Shown: positions 38,953 to 47,311 of the stretch, piece by piece | How the letters are laid out: each line of letters begins with the position of its first letter | How positions within the stretch are numbered: the stretch's first letter is position 1 | From: Paracoccaceae bacterium | GTDB lineage: Bacteria; Pseudomonadota; Alphaproteobacteria; Rhodobacterales; Rhodobacteraceae | Length of the DNA: 58,068 nt | Direction: 5' to 3' | NCBI GenBank assembly: GCA_028284605.1 | Contig: JANQRL010000026.1 | Location: 1-58,068, forward strand | Made by a program: the position numbers and the translations under genes | The notes under the pieces: generated by a model | The model's database searches: none | What the model saw: the letters and a program-made list of their open reading frames with translations, nothing else | Told to the model about the DNA's origin: nothing

Positions 38953-40884
38953 ATGAGCCAGACATCCGACCGGATGGAATTGCGCGAGGAGGATATCCGC
39001 GCCCATTACGCCGCCGCGACCTCGCTGCTGGAAGGCTTCGACCACGCCCCCCGCATCGCCGAGGCGTCCGCCGATGCCGGCGAGGAACGCTCCGCCGGGC
39101 TCGGCACCCGCCGCAGCTTCCGCTCCACCACCCCGGGCCTTGCCACCCGCCGCACCGCCCGCCGCGAGGGCATCTCGCTCCGCGACCGGATCGAGGGGGC
39201 GGATGAGGGCGACGGGCTCGTCTCGCCGGTGCAGGCCACCGTCCTGCACGGGCTGCGCCGGGCCATCGCCATCGCGCTCGCCATGGCCGAACAATACGAG
39301 GAGCGCACCGGCCTCGCCGACCTCAAACGCGCCAATCTCGAAGGCCGCCTGCCGCCCGACCGCAAATCCGACTTCTCCGAACTGCTCAGCGCCGAGGCGA
39401 TGGTCACCCTCGCCGTCTTCGCCAATGCCACCGCCTTCCTCCTCGCCCCACAGACTCCGGAAGAGACCGTGGAGGTCGGCGACGTCGCGGAAATGCTGAC
39501 GGACAACGGCCAGCTCGCGCTCCATGGCGCGCTCTGGGAGCTCGACCAGGACCTCGGCAAACATGGCTCCACCGAGCCCCGCATGGTCGCCACCGTGCTG
39601 GCCTTCGCCGAGCAACTGATGGCCAAGGTTGCGGCCCGCGCCCCCACCATGGGCCGGCTGGAGCCCTTCACCGCGGCGAGCTGGCATGTCGAGGCGGACG
39701 ATTTCACCATCCAGGGCTTCACCCCGGCCCGGGCCGCACGCTCCTCGACGCTCACGATGACCTTCAAGGAGCCCCACGAGGTCGTCGGCAACCACATCGC
39801 AAAGTACCAGGCCATGCGGCTCGCCAAGATGCTCATGGCCTACGATTTCGACCGGCGGCTCAACCCCTTCGCGGAACTGGGCGGTTTCATCTTCACCTTC
39901 ATGGGCGATGGCGCGCCCGGCACCGGCAAGACCACGCTGATCCAGATGATGGCCGGCATGATCCACGCCTATTGCGAGATCGCCGGCTACCCGTTCCGCT
40001 ACCAGAACCTCTCGACCGACAATATCGACAGCTATCAGGGCAAGTCGGGGCAGAACGCCAAGGCCTTCATCAACAACGTGATCGACCCCCAGGTGATCGG
40101 CTTCGGCACCATCGACGATATCGACCAGCTCGCGGGCAAGCGCGGCGACCGGCAATCCTCGGCCGGCCAGCTCGAAATCACCGCGGTGCTGATGGAGAGC
40201 TTCGCCGGGGCCAATACCGTGGTGCGCGGGAACTGCACCTTCGGGATGTTCTCGAACTACCCGGAGAATGTGGACGACGCACTCCGCCAGCGCGCCGGCG
40301 CCCGGTTCCTCGTCGACGGGCCGCAGACGCGGGAGGACTACATCGACATCCTGCACCTCTTGATGGGCCGCAACCACGCGATCCCCCTCGGCGCCCACGA
40401 ACTCTACGCCGCGCAAGCGATCGAGAAGGCGGTGGCGGCGAGTTTCGAGAGCCACAACCGGCCCCATGAGGAGGGGCTCGCCCGGGTCTTCGAGCGGGTC
40501 CATGGCGAGATCGGCGATCTCGACACCATCGCCAAGCTCGGCACCTATCTCAAGGCGATCCAGGAGGCCGATGAGCGCTTCACCGGCCGCGCGATCAAGA
40601 ACATCACCGACGCGGTGAAGGTCCGGGCGATGGATTTCGAACTGCCCGACGAGTGGATGGAAGAGCCCGACCTCTTCCTTTTTAAGGATTACGACACCAA
40701 ATCAGGGATGATCGCCGAGCTGCGGCGCCCGATCACGACGGAAATGGTGATCCAGGAGATCAACCGCTACGCGGACAGCGAATTCCGCTATGCCGACAAA
40801 TCCGACGAGGTCGCCATCGAGGCCATGGTCCGCGATTTCGGCCGCACCGAAGAGGCGAAGCGGCGGTATATGGAGGGCGGCTGA
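38953..40884 (+). CDS. AAA family ATPase, 643 aa
   Basis: ATPase with Walker A 'FMGDGAPGTGKTTLIQMMAG' (about residues 316-335) and, downstream, an acidic 'FGTIDDIDQLAGKRGDRQSS' in the Walker B/sensor region. 'NPQNV'-type arginine-finger positions cannot be fixed, but 'NYPENVDDALRQRAGARFLV' looks like the box VII region of AAA proteins. The ~300-residue N-terminal part is helical and specific to this protein. GGAGG 7 bp before the ATG. It is the only clear enzyme of the cluster and probably remodels the neighbouring coiled-coil or membrane proteins. Cytoplasmic. Confidence 0.85.
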   Translation: MSQTSDRMELREEDIRAHYAAATSLLEGFDHAPRIAEASADAGEERSAGLGTRRSFRSTTPGLATRRTARREGISLRDRIEGADEGDGLVSPVQATVLHGLRRAIAIALAMAEQYEERTGLADLKRANLEGRLPPDRKSDFSELLSAEAMVTLAVFANATAFLLAPQTPEETVEVGDVAEMLTDNGQLALHGALWELDQDLGKHGSTEPRMVATVLAFAEQLMAKVAARAPTMGRLEPFTAASWHVEADDFTIQGFTPARAARSSTLTMTFKEPHEVVGNHIAKYQAMRLAKMLMAYDFDRRLNPFAELGGFIFTFMGDGAPGTGKTTLIQMMAGMIHAYCEIAGYPFRYQNLSTDNIDSYQGKSGQNAKAFINNVIDPQVIGFGTIDDIDQLAGKRGDRQSSAGQLEITAVLMESFAGANTVVRGNCTFGMFSNYPENVDDALRQRAGARFLVDGPQTREDYIDILHLLMGRNHAIPLGAHELYAAQAIEKAVAASFESHNRPHEEGLARVFERVHGEIGDLDTIAKLGTYLKAIQEADERFTGRAIKNITDAVKVRAMDFELPDEWMEEPDLFLFKDYDTKSGMIAELRRPITTEMVIQEINRYADSEFRYADKSDEVAIEAMVRDFGRTEEAKRRYMEGG

Positions 40885-40933
40885 TGTTGATCTTGGGTTT
40901 GGAAGTGGGAGTTGGCTTGAGGTGGTAGTTTCT

Positions 40934-41581
40934 ATGGATTCGAGGTTCCTTAGATTGCGTGCACCAAAAGCCCGAATATCGGGCTCCGAGCTCTATGACA
41001 TCGTAGAGAAGTTCGCGATGGATCGGGGGCTTGAAGTCTCCGCAAGCACTGACGACCATGAGTTTGACACCCTTGAAGATATGCGCTCGAATCTCAGCCT
41101 CTTGAAAGGTCAAGTGGAAATAAAAATCGGCCCGATAGAACTGAGGCTGACAAGTCAGGAAACTGTGATCTCTTGTCACAGAATTGATGAGCAGGAAACG
41201 GTTAATCGAAGCGACTGCGAGACCCTCAAGGAAACCATTGCACCATTTCGAGATCGATTTGGCCAAATAGTTGGAAATCTCTGGATCGGTAGTTTTGTTT
41301 CTATTGTCCCTTTCTTTGTATTTTTTTTCTTGTTCTCTCCATTCCTCCAGGGAATTGAGGCGAAGCCAACTTCCTTGGGTGTCGTTGTAGTTCTTGGCAT
41401 CCTCTATCTTTGGTTCTCCACTTCGCTAGTCGTGAAGTTGGAATTCAGGCCTCCGGTCATTGTTAGTGGAAACGGCGGGTTCTGGCGCCGAAACGGCGAC
41501 AAGATCGTGGTCGGTTTGATAATGCTAGTTGCAGGGGTCGTCATAGCAAACCTCGCAGATCGTCTTGGAATTGGGCAATAG
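40934..41581 (+). CDS. hypothetical membrane protein in a low-GC insert
   Basis: 215 aa; soluble N-terminal ~120 residues then two or three membrane helices ('IVPFFVFFFLFSPF', 'SLGVVVVLGILYLWFSTSLV', 'IVVGLIMLVAGVVIANLA'). Base composition differs sharply from both neighbours (a 60-base sample at 41281-41340 has 21 G/C), indicating recent insertion between the AAA gene and the 109-aa membrane gene. GAGGTGG lies 8 bp before the ATG. It ends 3 bp before the next start, so it is neatly packed into the operon. Function unknown. Confidence 0.65.
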   Translation: MDSRFLRLRAPKARISGSELYDIVEKFAMDRGLEVSASTDDHEFDTLEDMRSNLSLLKGQVEIKIGPIELRLTSQETVISCHRIDEQETVNRSDCETLKETIAPFRDRFGQIVGNLWIGSFVSIVPFFVFFFLFSPFLQGIEAKPTSLGVVVVLGILYLWFSTSLVVKLEFRPPVIVSGNGGFWRRNGDKIVVGLIMLVAGVVIANLADRLGIGQ

Positions 41582-41584
41582 AAA

Positions 41585-41914
41585 ATGACCGACCTCCTGA
41601 TCTCGTCGATGACCCTGGCCTTCATCGGCTGGCTGGTGCCGCGCGGGCTGAGCCTGGTCTTTCCTGAGGGCGCGCGGCCGCTGATGATCCTCGCCTTCGT
41701 CTCGACCGTCCTGATGGGGCTCATTTCGGTGGCGTTCTTCGCCGGGCTCTACGTGGCCGGGGGCGTGCCGCTCGCCGTGCTCTTCGAGACCGGTGTCGGT
41801 TCGGCCCTGGGGCATTTCGGGCGGCTGGCGCTCGTCTCCACCCTGCTCTGGGGACCGATCATGATCCTGAGCATCGCGGGCCTGCCGAAGTTCTGGGTGA
41901 AGGAGACGTGGTGA
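41585..41914 (+). CDS. small integral membrane protein, 109 aa
   Basis: Three or four hydrophobic helices ('LISSMTLAFIGWLVPRGL', 'LMILAFVSTVLMGLISVAFF', 'AGLYVAGGVPLAVLF', 'LALVSTLLWGPIMILSIAG') and almost no soluble part. Unrecognised. GC-rich like the original cluster, so it probably followed the AAA gene before the low-GC gene was inserted. It could anchor the cluster's soluble proteins to the membrane. Confidence 0.65.
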   Translation: MTDLLISSMTLAFIGWLVPRGLSLVFPEGARPLMILAFVSTVLMGLISVAFFAGLYVAGGVPLAVLFETGVGSALGHFGRLALVSTLLWGPIMILSIAGLPKFWVKETW

Positions 41915-41945
41915 GCGGCGGGGTCGGGCGGCTGCCGGGCAGGCA

Positions 41946-41987
41946 AGGGATTTCGAAATCCCTCACGAGACCTTTCGAAAGGTCTCG
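41946..41987. repeat. twin palindrome (41.9 kb)
   Basis: Perfect palindromes AGGGATTTC/GAAATCCCT (41946-41963) and CGAGACCTTTC/GAAAGGTCTCG (41966-41987), 2 bp apart, both centred on TTTCGAAA. The 280-bp gap 41915-42194 contains this element and the next one, and no gene. Confidence 0.75.
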
Positions 41988-42121
41988 GGCGCTTCGGAGC
42001 TGGCAGGCAGAGGGTCCGGCGGAGCGCTTCAGCGCCCATGGCCCCCAGCGCTGCTGGCCCGCCGGGGGTTCGGAAAGGGTAGGCGTGGTAATGGCACGCG
42101 CAACGCCGGCGCCGGGCGGGC

Positions 42122-42164
42122 AAGGGATTTCGAAATCCCTTACAAGACCTCTCGAAAGGTCTTG
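42122..42164. repeat. twin palindrome (42.1 kb)
   Basis: AAGGGATTTC/GAAATCCCTT (42122-42141, perfect) and CAAGACCT.../...AGGTCTTG (42143-42164, one mismatch at 42151). It shares GGGATTTCGAAATCCC with the element at 41946, so the pair is a near-duplicate 176 bp apart with altered outer bases that keep pairing. Confidence 0.75.
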
Positions 42165-42194
42165 CTCGCCCCGAAGGCTGCAGGGAGTCCTCCG

Positions 42195-43544
42195 ATGAAA
42201 CGCCTCATCGAAAAGGGCCTGATGTTCGGCAATCTCGTCCATGTGGCGGGGCCCGTGATGGTGGAGCGCTACAACCGCGCGCTGGAACACCTGACCGGCA
42301 AACGCACCGAGCTCGACGATTTCTATATCGACATCGCCGGCTACTCGCCGGAGGTCGGCCAGGAGTTCGGCGACCCGCTCTACCTCAACCATGACGGGGT
42401 GAACCGGCAGTTCATCCTGCTCACCACCGAGCAGAAGCGCGCGCCGCTGCTCGACGCCATGTTCTCGGTCTCCCGCACCCTCCTGCGGCGCTGGATCGGG
42501 GAGAATGAAAGCGCGCTTTTCGCGCTCACCGCCAGGGACGCGGTGGCGGGCGAACTGGTCAATTCGGTCTTCGACATCCGCGAGCCGGCCCGGCTCTTCG
42601 ACATCCGGCGGATCAGGGTGGAGGCCGATACCGTCTCCGGCACGTTGCGCGATGCCCGGGCGCTCGCCGGCAAGGTCGACCGGTTCATGACCGAGGAGGA
42701 CGCCTGGTTCGACGACGTGCTGATCGCCGAGATGATCGGAATCGCCGGCCGCACCGGGGACGTGACCCGCAACCCGGTCCGGCTGAACGGCGACGCCTTC
42801 GGGATCGGCAATTTCTGGACCGCCCATTTCGGCCCGCTCTACATCTTTCAGGACCTGCCGCATCCGGGGGTCGTCACGACGGGCGACCCCGGCCGGCTCG
42901 GAGATCTGCCGGTGGCGCGGGTGCTGGCGCTCTCCGACCGCGACGGCATCGCCCGCTTCCTCGACGAGAACGGCCTGGTGGAACCCATAGTGCGGGCCCG
43001 CGGCATCGACAGCGCGGCGATCCTGCGCCAGAAGATGGATTTCGTCCTGATCAACGCCCTCGCAGGCGTCGCGGGCGACCTGCGCCAGCGCTCCCGCGCC
43101 GAGATGCGCCGCCTCGCCCGGGCCCATGCCGACCGCCTGCCGCCGGAATTCCACGGCCTCGCCGGGCTCATCAACTGGGCCGAGGGCGGCGGGCCCTGGC
43201 CCCGGATCACCTCCGACCATCCGGCCTATTTCTACACCCTGCGCGCCGCCGGCACGCCCGATGCCGATCTGGTCAACATGCTCTTGGCCGAACTCACCCC
43301 GCGCGACTTCCGCCAGCTCTTCATCTGCCACAAGAGCCTGTTCTACCGGCTCTACCGGGATTGGCCCGAGGCGAAACAGGCCTATGTGGCGGAATATCTT
43401 GAGAGGGAGTATCAGGTGGACAAGGCCGGCGCGCGCCGGGCGCTCTTCGGCCATGAGGCGCCGATGGAGGAGCCGGCGCCGGCGCCGACGAGACAGGATC
43501 TGATCGCCCGCGTCGGCCCCTGGGGAGCGGTGCGGCGCCAATAG
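42195..43544 (+). CDS. DUF6638-like uncharacterised protein, 449 aa
   Basis: Long soluble protein that I associate with the DUF6638 family of Rhodobacterales, though the family name is from memory. 'RLIEKGLMFGNLVHVAGPVM' opens it; 'YIDIAGYSPEVGQEFGDPLY' and 'VNRQFILLTTEQKRAPLLDA' follow. A central 'NVRLNGDAFGIGNFW'-like segment and the helical C-terminus '...REYQVDKAGARRALFGHE' are present. No catalytic motif is seen. It is in the same direction as the AAA gene, and two twin palindromes precede it. Function unknown. Confidence 0.7.
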   Translation: MKRLIEKGLMFGNLVHVAGPVMVERYNRALEHLTGKRTELDDFYIDIAGYSPEVGQEFGDPLYLNHDGVNRQFILLTTEQKRAPLLDAMFSVSRTLLRRWIGENESALFALTARDAVAGELVNSVFDIREPARLFDIRRIRVEADTVSGTLRDARALAGKVDRFMTEEDAWFDDVLIAEMIGIAGRTGDVTRNPVRLNGDAFGIGNFWTAHFGPLYIFQDLPHPGVVTTGDPGRLGDLPVARVLALSDRDGIARFLDENGLVEPIVRARGIDSAAILRQKMDFVLINALAGVAGDLRQRSRAEMRRLARAHADRLPPEFHGLAGLINWAEGGGPWPRITSDHPAYFYTLRAAGTPDADLVNMLLAELTPRDFRQLFICHKSLFYRLYRDWPEAKQAYVAEYLEREYQVDKAGARRALFGHEAPMEEPAPAPTRQDLIARVGPWGAVRRQ

Positions 43545-43574
43545 GGCCGGCTGGGCCGGTGGAAAGGCAGGGAC

Positions 43575-43841
43575 ATGTTCGGATTGCTCAGGCTGGCGGC
43601 TTTCGGCTTCATCGCCCTGACCGTCGTCTATGTCTCGCTTTCGTTCTATTCCCGGGCGGTGCGGCGCGGTAAACTGGAGGACGAATGGGACGCCGGGACC
43701 GGCGAAGGCGACCGCGAGGGGTTCATCCGCGAGGGTCTGGCGGAATACGAAGGCTCGCTCCGGCGCAAGCTGATCTGGGGGGTCTATGTCATCCCCACAA
43801 TGGTGGTCGGGGCGATCATCTATGTGACGAATTACGGGTGA
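43575..43841 (+). CDS. small two-helix membrane protein, 88 aa
   Basis: One N-terminal ('LRLAAFGFIALTVVYVSLSF') and one C-terminal ('LIWGVYVIPTMVVGAIIYV') membrane helix enclose a charged loop of ~45 residues ('YSRAVRRGKLEDEWDAGTGE'), a hairpin topology. GGCAGGG precedes the ATG. It is 4 bp from the DUF1523 gene, so cotranslated. This type of protein often accompanies DUF1523 in Rhodobacterales as an unnamed partner. Unknown function. Confidence 0.7.
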   Translation: MFGLLRLAAFGFIALTVVYVSLSFYSRAVRRGKLEDEWDAGTGEGDREGFIREGLAEYEGSLRRKLIWGVYVIPTMVVGAIIYVTNYG

Positions 43842-43845
43842 GGCC

Positions 43846-44481
43846 GTGCTGAGAACGATCAAGTGGATTTTCTGGGGTGCCGTCTGGCTGATCTTCGCGG
43901 CCTTCCTGCATTACACGCTGCCGCAGCGGGACATCGTGCGGATCGTGAACACCTATGAGGAGCGTCAGGACCTTGGCGACTGGACGCGGATGTTCTGGTC
44001 GGTGCCGGATGACCAGTCCGAGGGGCTGATCAACCGCGATGTGCAGTTCATCCAGGCGCTTCGGGCCAATGATCGCCCCATCGTCTACCGCAACGAGGAT
44101 ACCGGCTGGCGCTGGCCGCCCTATTTCAAGTTCGACACCGCCAATCTCTATACCGAGGCCAATGACGCGATCTCGACCCAGGCCGAGCCGCGCTGGTTCA
44201 TGGTGACCCATTACGGCTGGCGCAACGAGTTCCTGTCGATCTTCCCCAATGCGGTGGCCATCGAGGCGGTCGAGGGCCCGGACGCACCGAAGGGCGTTCC
44301 CTGGGTAACCGTCATCGTCCTGGTGCTCCTCGGCATGGTGCTCTGGGCGATCATCGCCCGCTGGCGCCGGTTCAAGCGCCGCCGCATCGACCCGGCGGTG
44401 GAGGATTTCGAAGCCGCCATCGACGAACGCCGCGCTGGCATCGTGGGCTGGTTCTCGGGGAAGCGGAAGGACCGGCGCTAG
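43846..44481 (+). CDS. DUF1523 family membrane protein
   Basis: 211 aa. The N-terminal helix 'IKWIFWGAVWLIFAAFLHYT' followed by 'LPQRDIVRIVNTYEERQDLG' is the DUF1523 hallmark. The periplasmic domain contains 'FIQALRANDRPIVYRNEDTG' and 'FDTANLYTEANDAISTQAEP'; a second helix 'VTVIVLVLLGMVLWAIIARW' and a basic tail close it. GTG start 4 bp after the previous stop. The family is widespread in Rhodobacterales without known function. It is the last gene of the cluster; 44482-44686 downstream is empty. Confidence 0.88.
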   Translation: MLRTIKWIFWGAVWLIFAAFLHYTLPQRDIVRIVNTYEERQDLGDWTRMFWSVPDDQSEGLINRDVQFIQALRANDRPIVYRNEDTGWRWPPYFKFDTANLYTEANDAISTQAEPRWFMVTHYGWRNEFLSIFPNAVAIEAVEGPDAPKGVPWVTVIVLVLLGMVLWAIIARWRRFKRRRIDPAVEDFEAAIDERRAGIVGWFSGKRKDRR

Positions 44482-44686
44482 CGCGCCGTGGATCACGCAG
44501 CAGCGACCGGTAAGTGCGTGCATTCGCTGGGCATCGAACGATTGTGTCGTCGAAGAGAGGCGGAGGATCGGGTCTGATGCTGGTTCGGTCGTTCCTGTCC
44601 GGCGCGTTTGGGGTTGTTGCGTAGCTGCGCGGTAAGCTCATAGTAGGGGACAGAGAGCGGACACGAGAGGTTGAGGACGCAGGACC

Positions 44687-45142
44687 ATGGGATGGAAATC
44701 GCTCGTCCTGGCCTTTGCGGTCGCTCCGGTTGGCTATCTGGCTAGCAACTTCTCTGCCCAGGCGGAGCCGTATGAACATTATGACTGTGTTATCGAAGCT
44801 GAAGTGCAGAACTGGAAAGGGCAGGGCACCGGGACATATCTGCGGGACCGTGAGTGGACGCTCGCGTCAGACGGCTACGATCTTGGATCGCTGAGCTTCA
44901 CGATCTCGGAGGATGGTGCATCCGGGCATCTCGAGTTTGTGTCGAGAAGCCGCAATTTCAGCTCAGACGACGTGATGCCGGAACGCTTCAGCGTCACCAG
45001 GACAGAATATGCCAGAGTGTTTGTGACACATATCACAACCTACGTGATCGCGGCCCTGCCCAACGTCACCGCATTGTCGGTCGTCGAGAACGACGGGACC
45101 GGATACGCCGCTTTTGGGAGCTGTACGCTGTCGCACCCATAG
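44687..45142 (+). CDS. exported hypothetical protein, 151 aa
   Basis: Signal peptide 'WKSLVLAFAVAPVGYLASNF' with cleavage near 'SAQAEP', then a small beta-rich periplasmic domain ('YDCVIEAEVQNWKGQGTGTY', 'LSFTISEDGASGHLEFVSRS') with two Cys that could form a disulfide (YDCV...GSCTL). Unrecognised. GAGG lies about 14 bp before the ATG, rather far. The 316-bp stretch 45143-45458 after it holds only the phosphatase terminator. Confidence 0.6.
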   Translation: MGWKSLVLAFAVAPVGYLASNFSAQAEPYEHYDCVIEAEVQNWKGQGTGTYLRDREWTLASDGYDLGSLSFTISEDGASGHLEFVSRSRNFSSDDVMPERFSVTRTEYARVFVTHITTYVIAALPNVTALSVVENDGTGYAAFGSCTLSHP

Positions 45143-45366
45143 GCCCGATTGAGGAAATGCCGCTGACCCGGTGTGCTCGGTTTCGGCTTCCCCGCGGGAT
45201 CTTGCGCTGACAGCACGTGTCTCGTCGACGTCGCGAAGGCCACACGGGACCCGCCTTTCCCCAGAGCGTGTCGGAAGTCCCCAAAGCGTGCCGGAAGCCC
45301 GCCGGGGCCGCCCGGCGTATCCGCCGATCCGGTGGGATCGCGCCGGAGCCAGCCGCCCGACACAAA

Positions 45367-45394
45367 GAGGGCCCCCTGTGCGTCGGGGGCCCTC
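45367..45394 (-). terminator. rho-independent terminator of alkaline phosphatase
   Basis: 10-bp perfect stem GAGGGCCCCC/GGGGGCCCTC with an 8-nt loop, followed on the minus strand by TTTGTG. It lies 65 bp after the phosphatase stop codon. Confidence 0.75.
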
Positions 45395-45458
45395 CAGAAC
45401 CTGTCGAACCGGCGAGGGTCCGCGCGACGCCTGAGCCGACGCCGCCGGACCGGCGGAC

Positions 45459-47027
45459 CTACTGCCCGGCCATCGCAATGTCGTCGGCGGCGAAGGCGTC
45501 GTACATCACGTGGAACACCGAGGTGTTGTCGACGAACTGGCCGTCCCACTCATACGGGTCGCCCCACAACTCGGCGGCTTTCACATCGAGCCGGGTGAAC
45601 TCCGCGAAACGCTCGGATCCGGCGCCGAGGGCCCAGAGCGGGACCAACTCGTTGGTGTGGTTGCGCGACGAGAACATGTAGCCCGGCATGTTGCCCGCGC
45701 CGCGGTCCTGCACGGCGAGATACTCGTTGAAGATATCCTCGGAGGGATCGAATCGCGCGGAGAGCAGGGCCTCGTCGCTCCGGTCGGCGGCGACGGGGCC
45801 GCCGGCGCCGTTGGTCCAGGTGCCCTCACCCCAGATACCGCCGCATTCGTGGTCGGAGGTGATGATCAGCAGCGTCTCGTCCCAGCTCGAGTTTACCTCG
45901 ACCCACTCGATCACCGCATCGACGGCGAGGTTGAAATCGACCTGCTCCTCGATGAAGCGCGGCATGTTGTTGCCGTGGCCCATCCAATCCACGGCGCCGC
46001 CCTCGATCATGACGAAGAAGCCGTCTTCGTCCTGGTTGAGCACGTTCAGCGCGCCGAGGCTCATCGTGGCGAGATCCGGCACGACCGGGTTGAACGCCAT
46101 CCCCGACGGCGTGTCGGCATCCGCCAGCCCCTCGCGGCTGGCCTGAAGCGTGGAGCCGGCCCGGGCGATGCCGAGGACCCGCTCGGGCAGGTTCTCGCCG
46201 GCGGCCAGCGCCTCGAAGTCTTCCTTGGCATCGAGGAAGGTGAAGCCATTCAGCCCCTCGTCGCTGGTCAGCGCGGTCAGCGTCTCGGAGCCGCCGACGA
46301 AGCGGTAGGCGGCCTCGTCCTCGGGCTCGACCATGTTGCCGCTGTTGTCATAGAGCGGATGCCCGGCACCCATGATCACGTCGAGATCCGAGGCCACCAT
46401 CTCGTTGAAGATTTCGACGTAATTGTTCCGGGAGATGTTGTGGGCGATGGTGGCCGCGCCGGTGGCGTGGGAGACCATGACCGAGATGACCGAGCCCGCG
46501 GACTTGCCCTCATCCATGGCGATCTGGGCGATGGTGCGGAACTCTTCCTCGCCGCTCCAGTCCATGTTGATCCGGCCGTTGGAGGTCTTGCGGCCGGCCA
46601 TCAGGGCGGTGCCGGCGGCGGCGCTGTCGGTGTAGGAGGTGTAACGCTCCCCAACCGGCGGGAAGTCGTTGCGGATGGTGTTCTCGAAGCGGTTCCAGCG
46701 AGTCACCGGGTCGTAACCTTGCGCGACGGCACCGGCGGCGAGCCTCACATCCTCGCCGCTGGGCAGAAGCCGCCCTGCGCCGTCGACAAGGTTCAGCCCG
46801 TGGTGGTCCAACCCATAGACCACCGGCGCCGTCCCGTCCGGACGGGTGATCTGGTAGGACTGGGTACCGGCCAGGCCCTGATAGTAGTCGGCCGCGAGCC
46901 AGCCGTTGAAGCCGATCCCGTCGGACACCATCAGGATCACGTTCTTGGCGGCAAGCTCCTGGGAAAACGCGGGCGCGGCGAGGATGCCGGTCAGCGCGGT
47001 TGCGAGCAGCAGTCTGGAGGCAGTCAT
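45459..47027 (-). CDS. alkaline phosphatase (PhoA superfamily)
   Basis: 522-aa periplasmic phosphomonoesterase. Signal peptide 'MTASRLLLATALTGILAAPA' ending AFSQ. The metal site starts at 'NVILMVSDGIGFNGWLAADY' (Asp), the nucleophile is the Ser in 'YTDSAAAGTALMAGRKTSNG', and further zinc ligands are in 'FFVMIEGGAVDWMGHGNNMP' (DxxGH), 'LLIITSDHECGGIWGEGTW' (DH) and 'MFSSRNHTNELVPLWALG' (HT). This matches the classical DSAxAGT phosphatase group. GGGAGAAG lies upstream of the ATG. It releases phosphate from esters outside the inner membrane; phosphate-starvation control is likely (weak Pho box at 47098). Confidence 0.93.
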   Translation of the reverse strand: MTASRLLLATALTGILAAPAFSQELAAKNVILMVSDGIGFNGWLAADYYQGLAGTQSYQITRPDGTAPVVYGLDHHGLNLVDGAGRLLPSGEDVRLAAGAVAQGYDPVTRWNRFENTIRNDFPPVGERYTSYTDSAAAGTALMAGRKTSNGRINMDWSGEEEFRTIAQIAMDEGKSAGSVISVMVSHATGAATIAHNISRNNYVEIFNEMVASDLDVIMGAGHPLYDNSGNMVEPEDEAAYRFVGGSETLTALTSDEGLNGFTFLDAKEDFEALAAGENLPERVLGIARAGSTLQASREGLADADTPSGMAFNPVVPDLATMSLGALNVLNQDEDGFFVMIEGGAVDWMGHGNNMPRFIEEQVDFNLAVDAVIEWVEVNSSWDETLLIITSDHECGGIWGEGTWTNGAGGPVAADRSDEALLSARFDPSEDIFNEYLAVQDRGAGNMPGYMFSSRNHTNELVPLWALGAGSERFAEFTRLDVKAAELWGDPYEWDGQFVDNTSVFHVMYDAFAADDIAMAGQ

Positions 47028-47097
47028 TGTCGGTTCTTCTCCCAATAGATCAACGCCGGAAACCTATCGGCGGATCGTAACGCGAGTGTTTCACTCA

Positions 47098-47116
47098 GGT
47101 AATCGAACTGTGACGG
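47098..47116 (-). promoter_or_regulatory. weak candidate Pho box upstream of alkaline phosphatase
   Basis: On the minus strand CCGTCAC-AGTT-CGATTAC, two 7-mers spaced by 4 bp as in Pho boxes (CTGTCAT-N4-CTGTCAT). The first matches well, the second poorly. It is about 70 bp before the ATG. The function of the downstream gene raises the prior; the match itself is weak. Confidence 0.25.
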
Positions 47117-47311
47117 ATCGCATCTCGCCCGACCGGTTCGAGCCCGCCCACATCGATGGTGACAGGTATCGGGTGGGAGTATCGCACATCGTTCGGGCGT
47201 TCCTTGCCTGCCCCGGGTCCGCCGCCGGACCGGAAGGCGGGCGGCTTCCGCCATGCGGGCAGACCCGCTCACCTTGACGGCGCTGGCAATCGAGGACCGC
47301 CCCCGCGCGGC

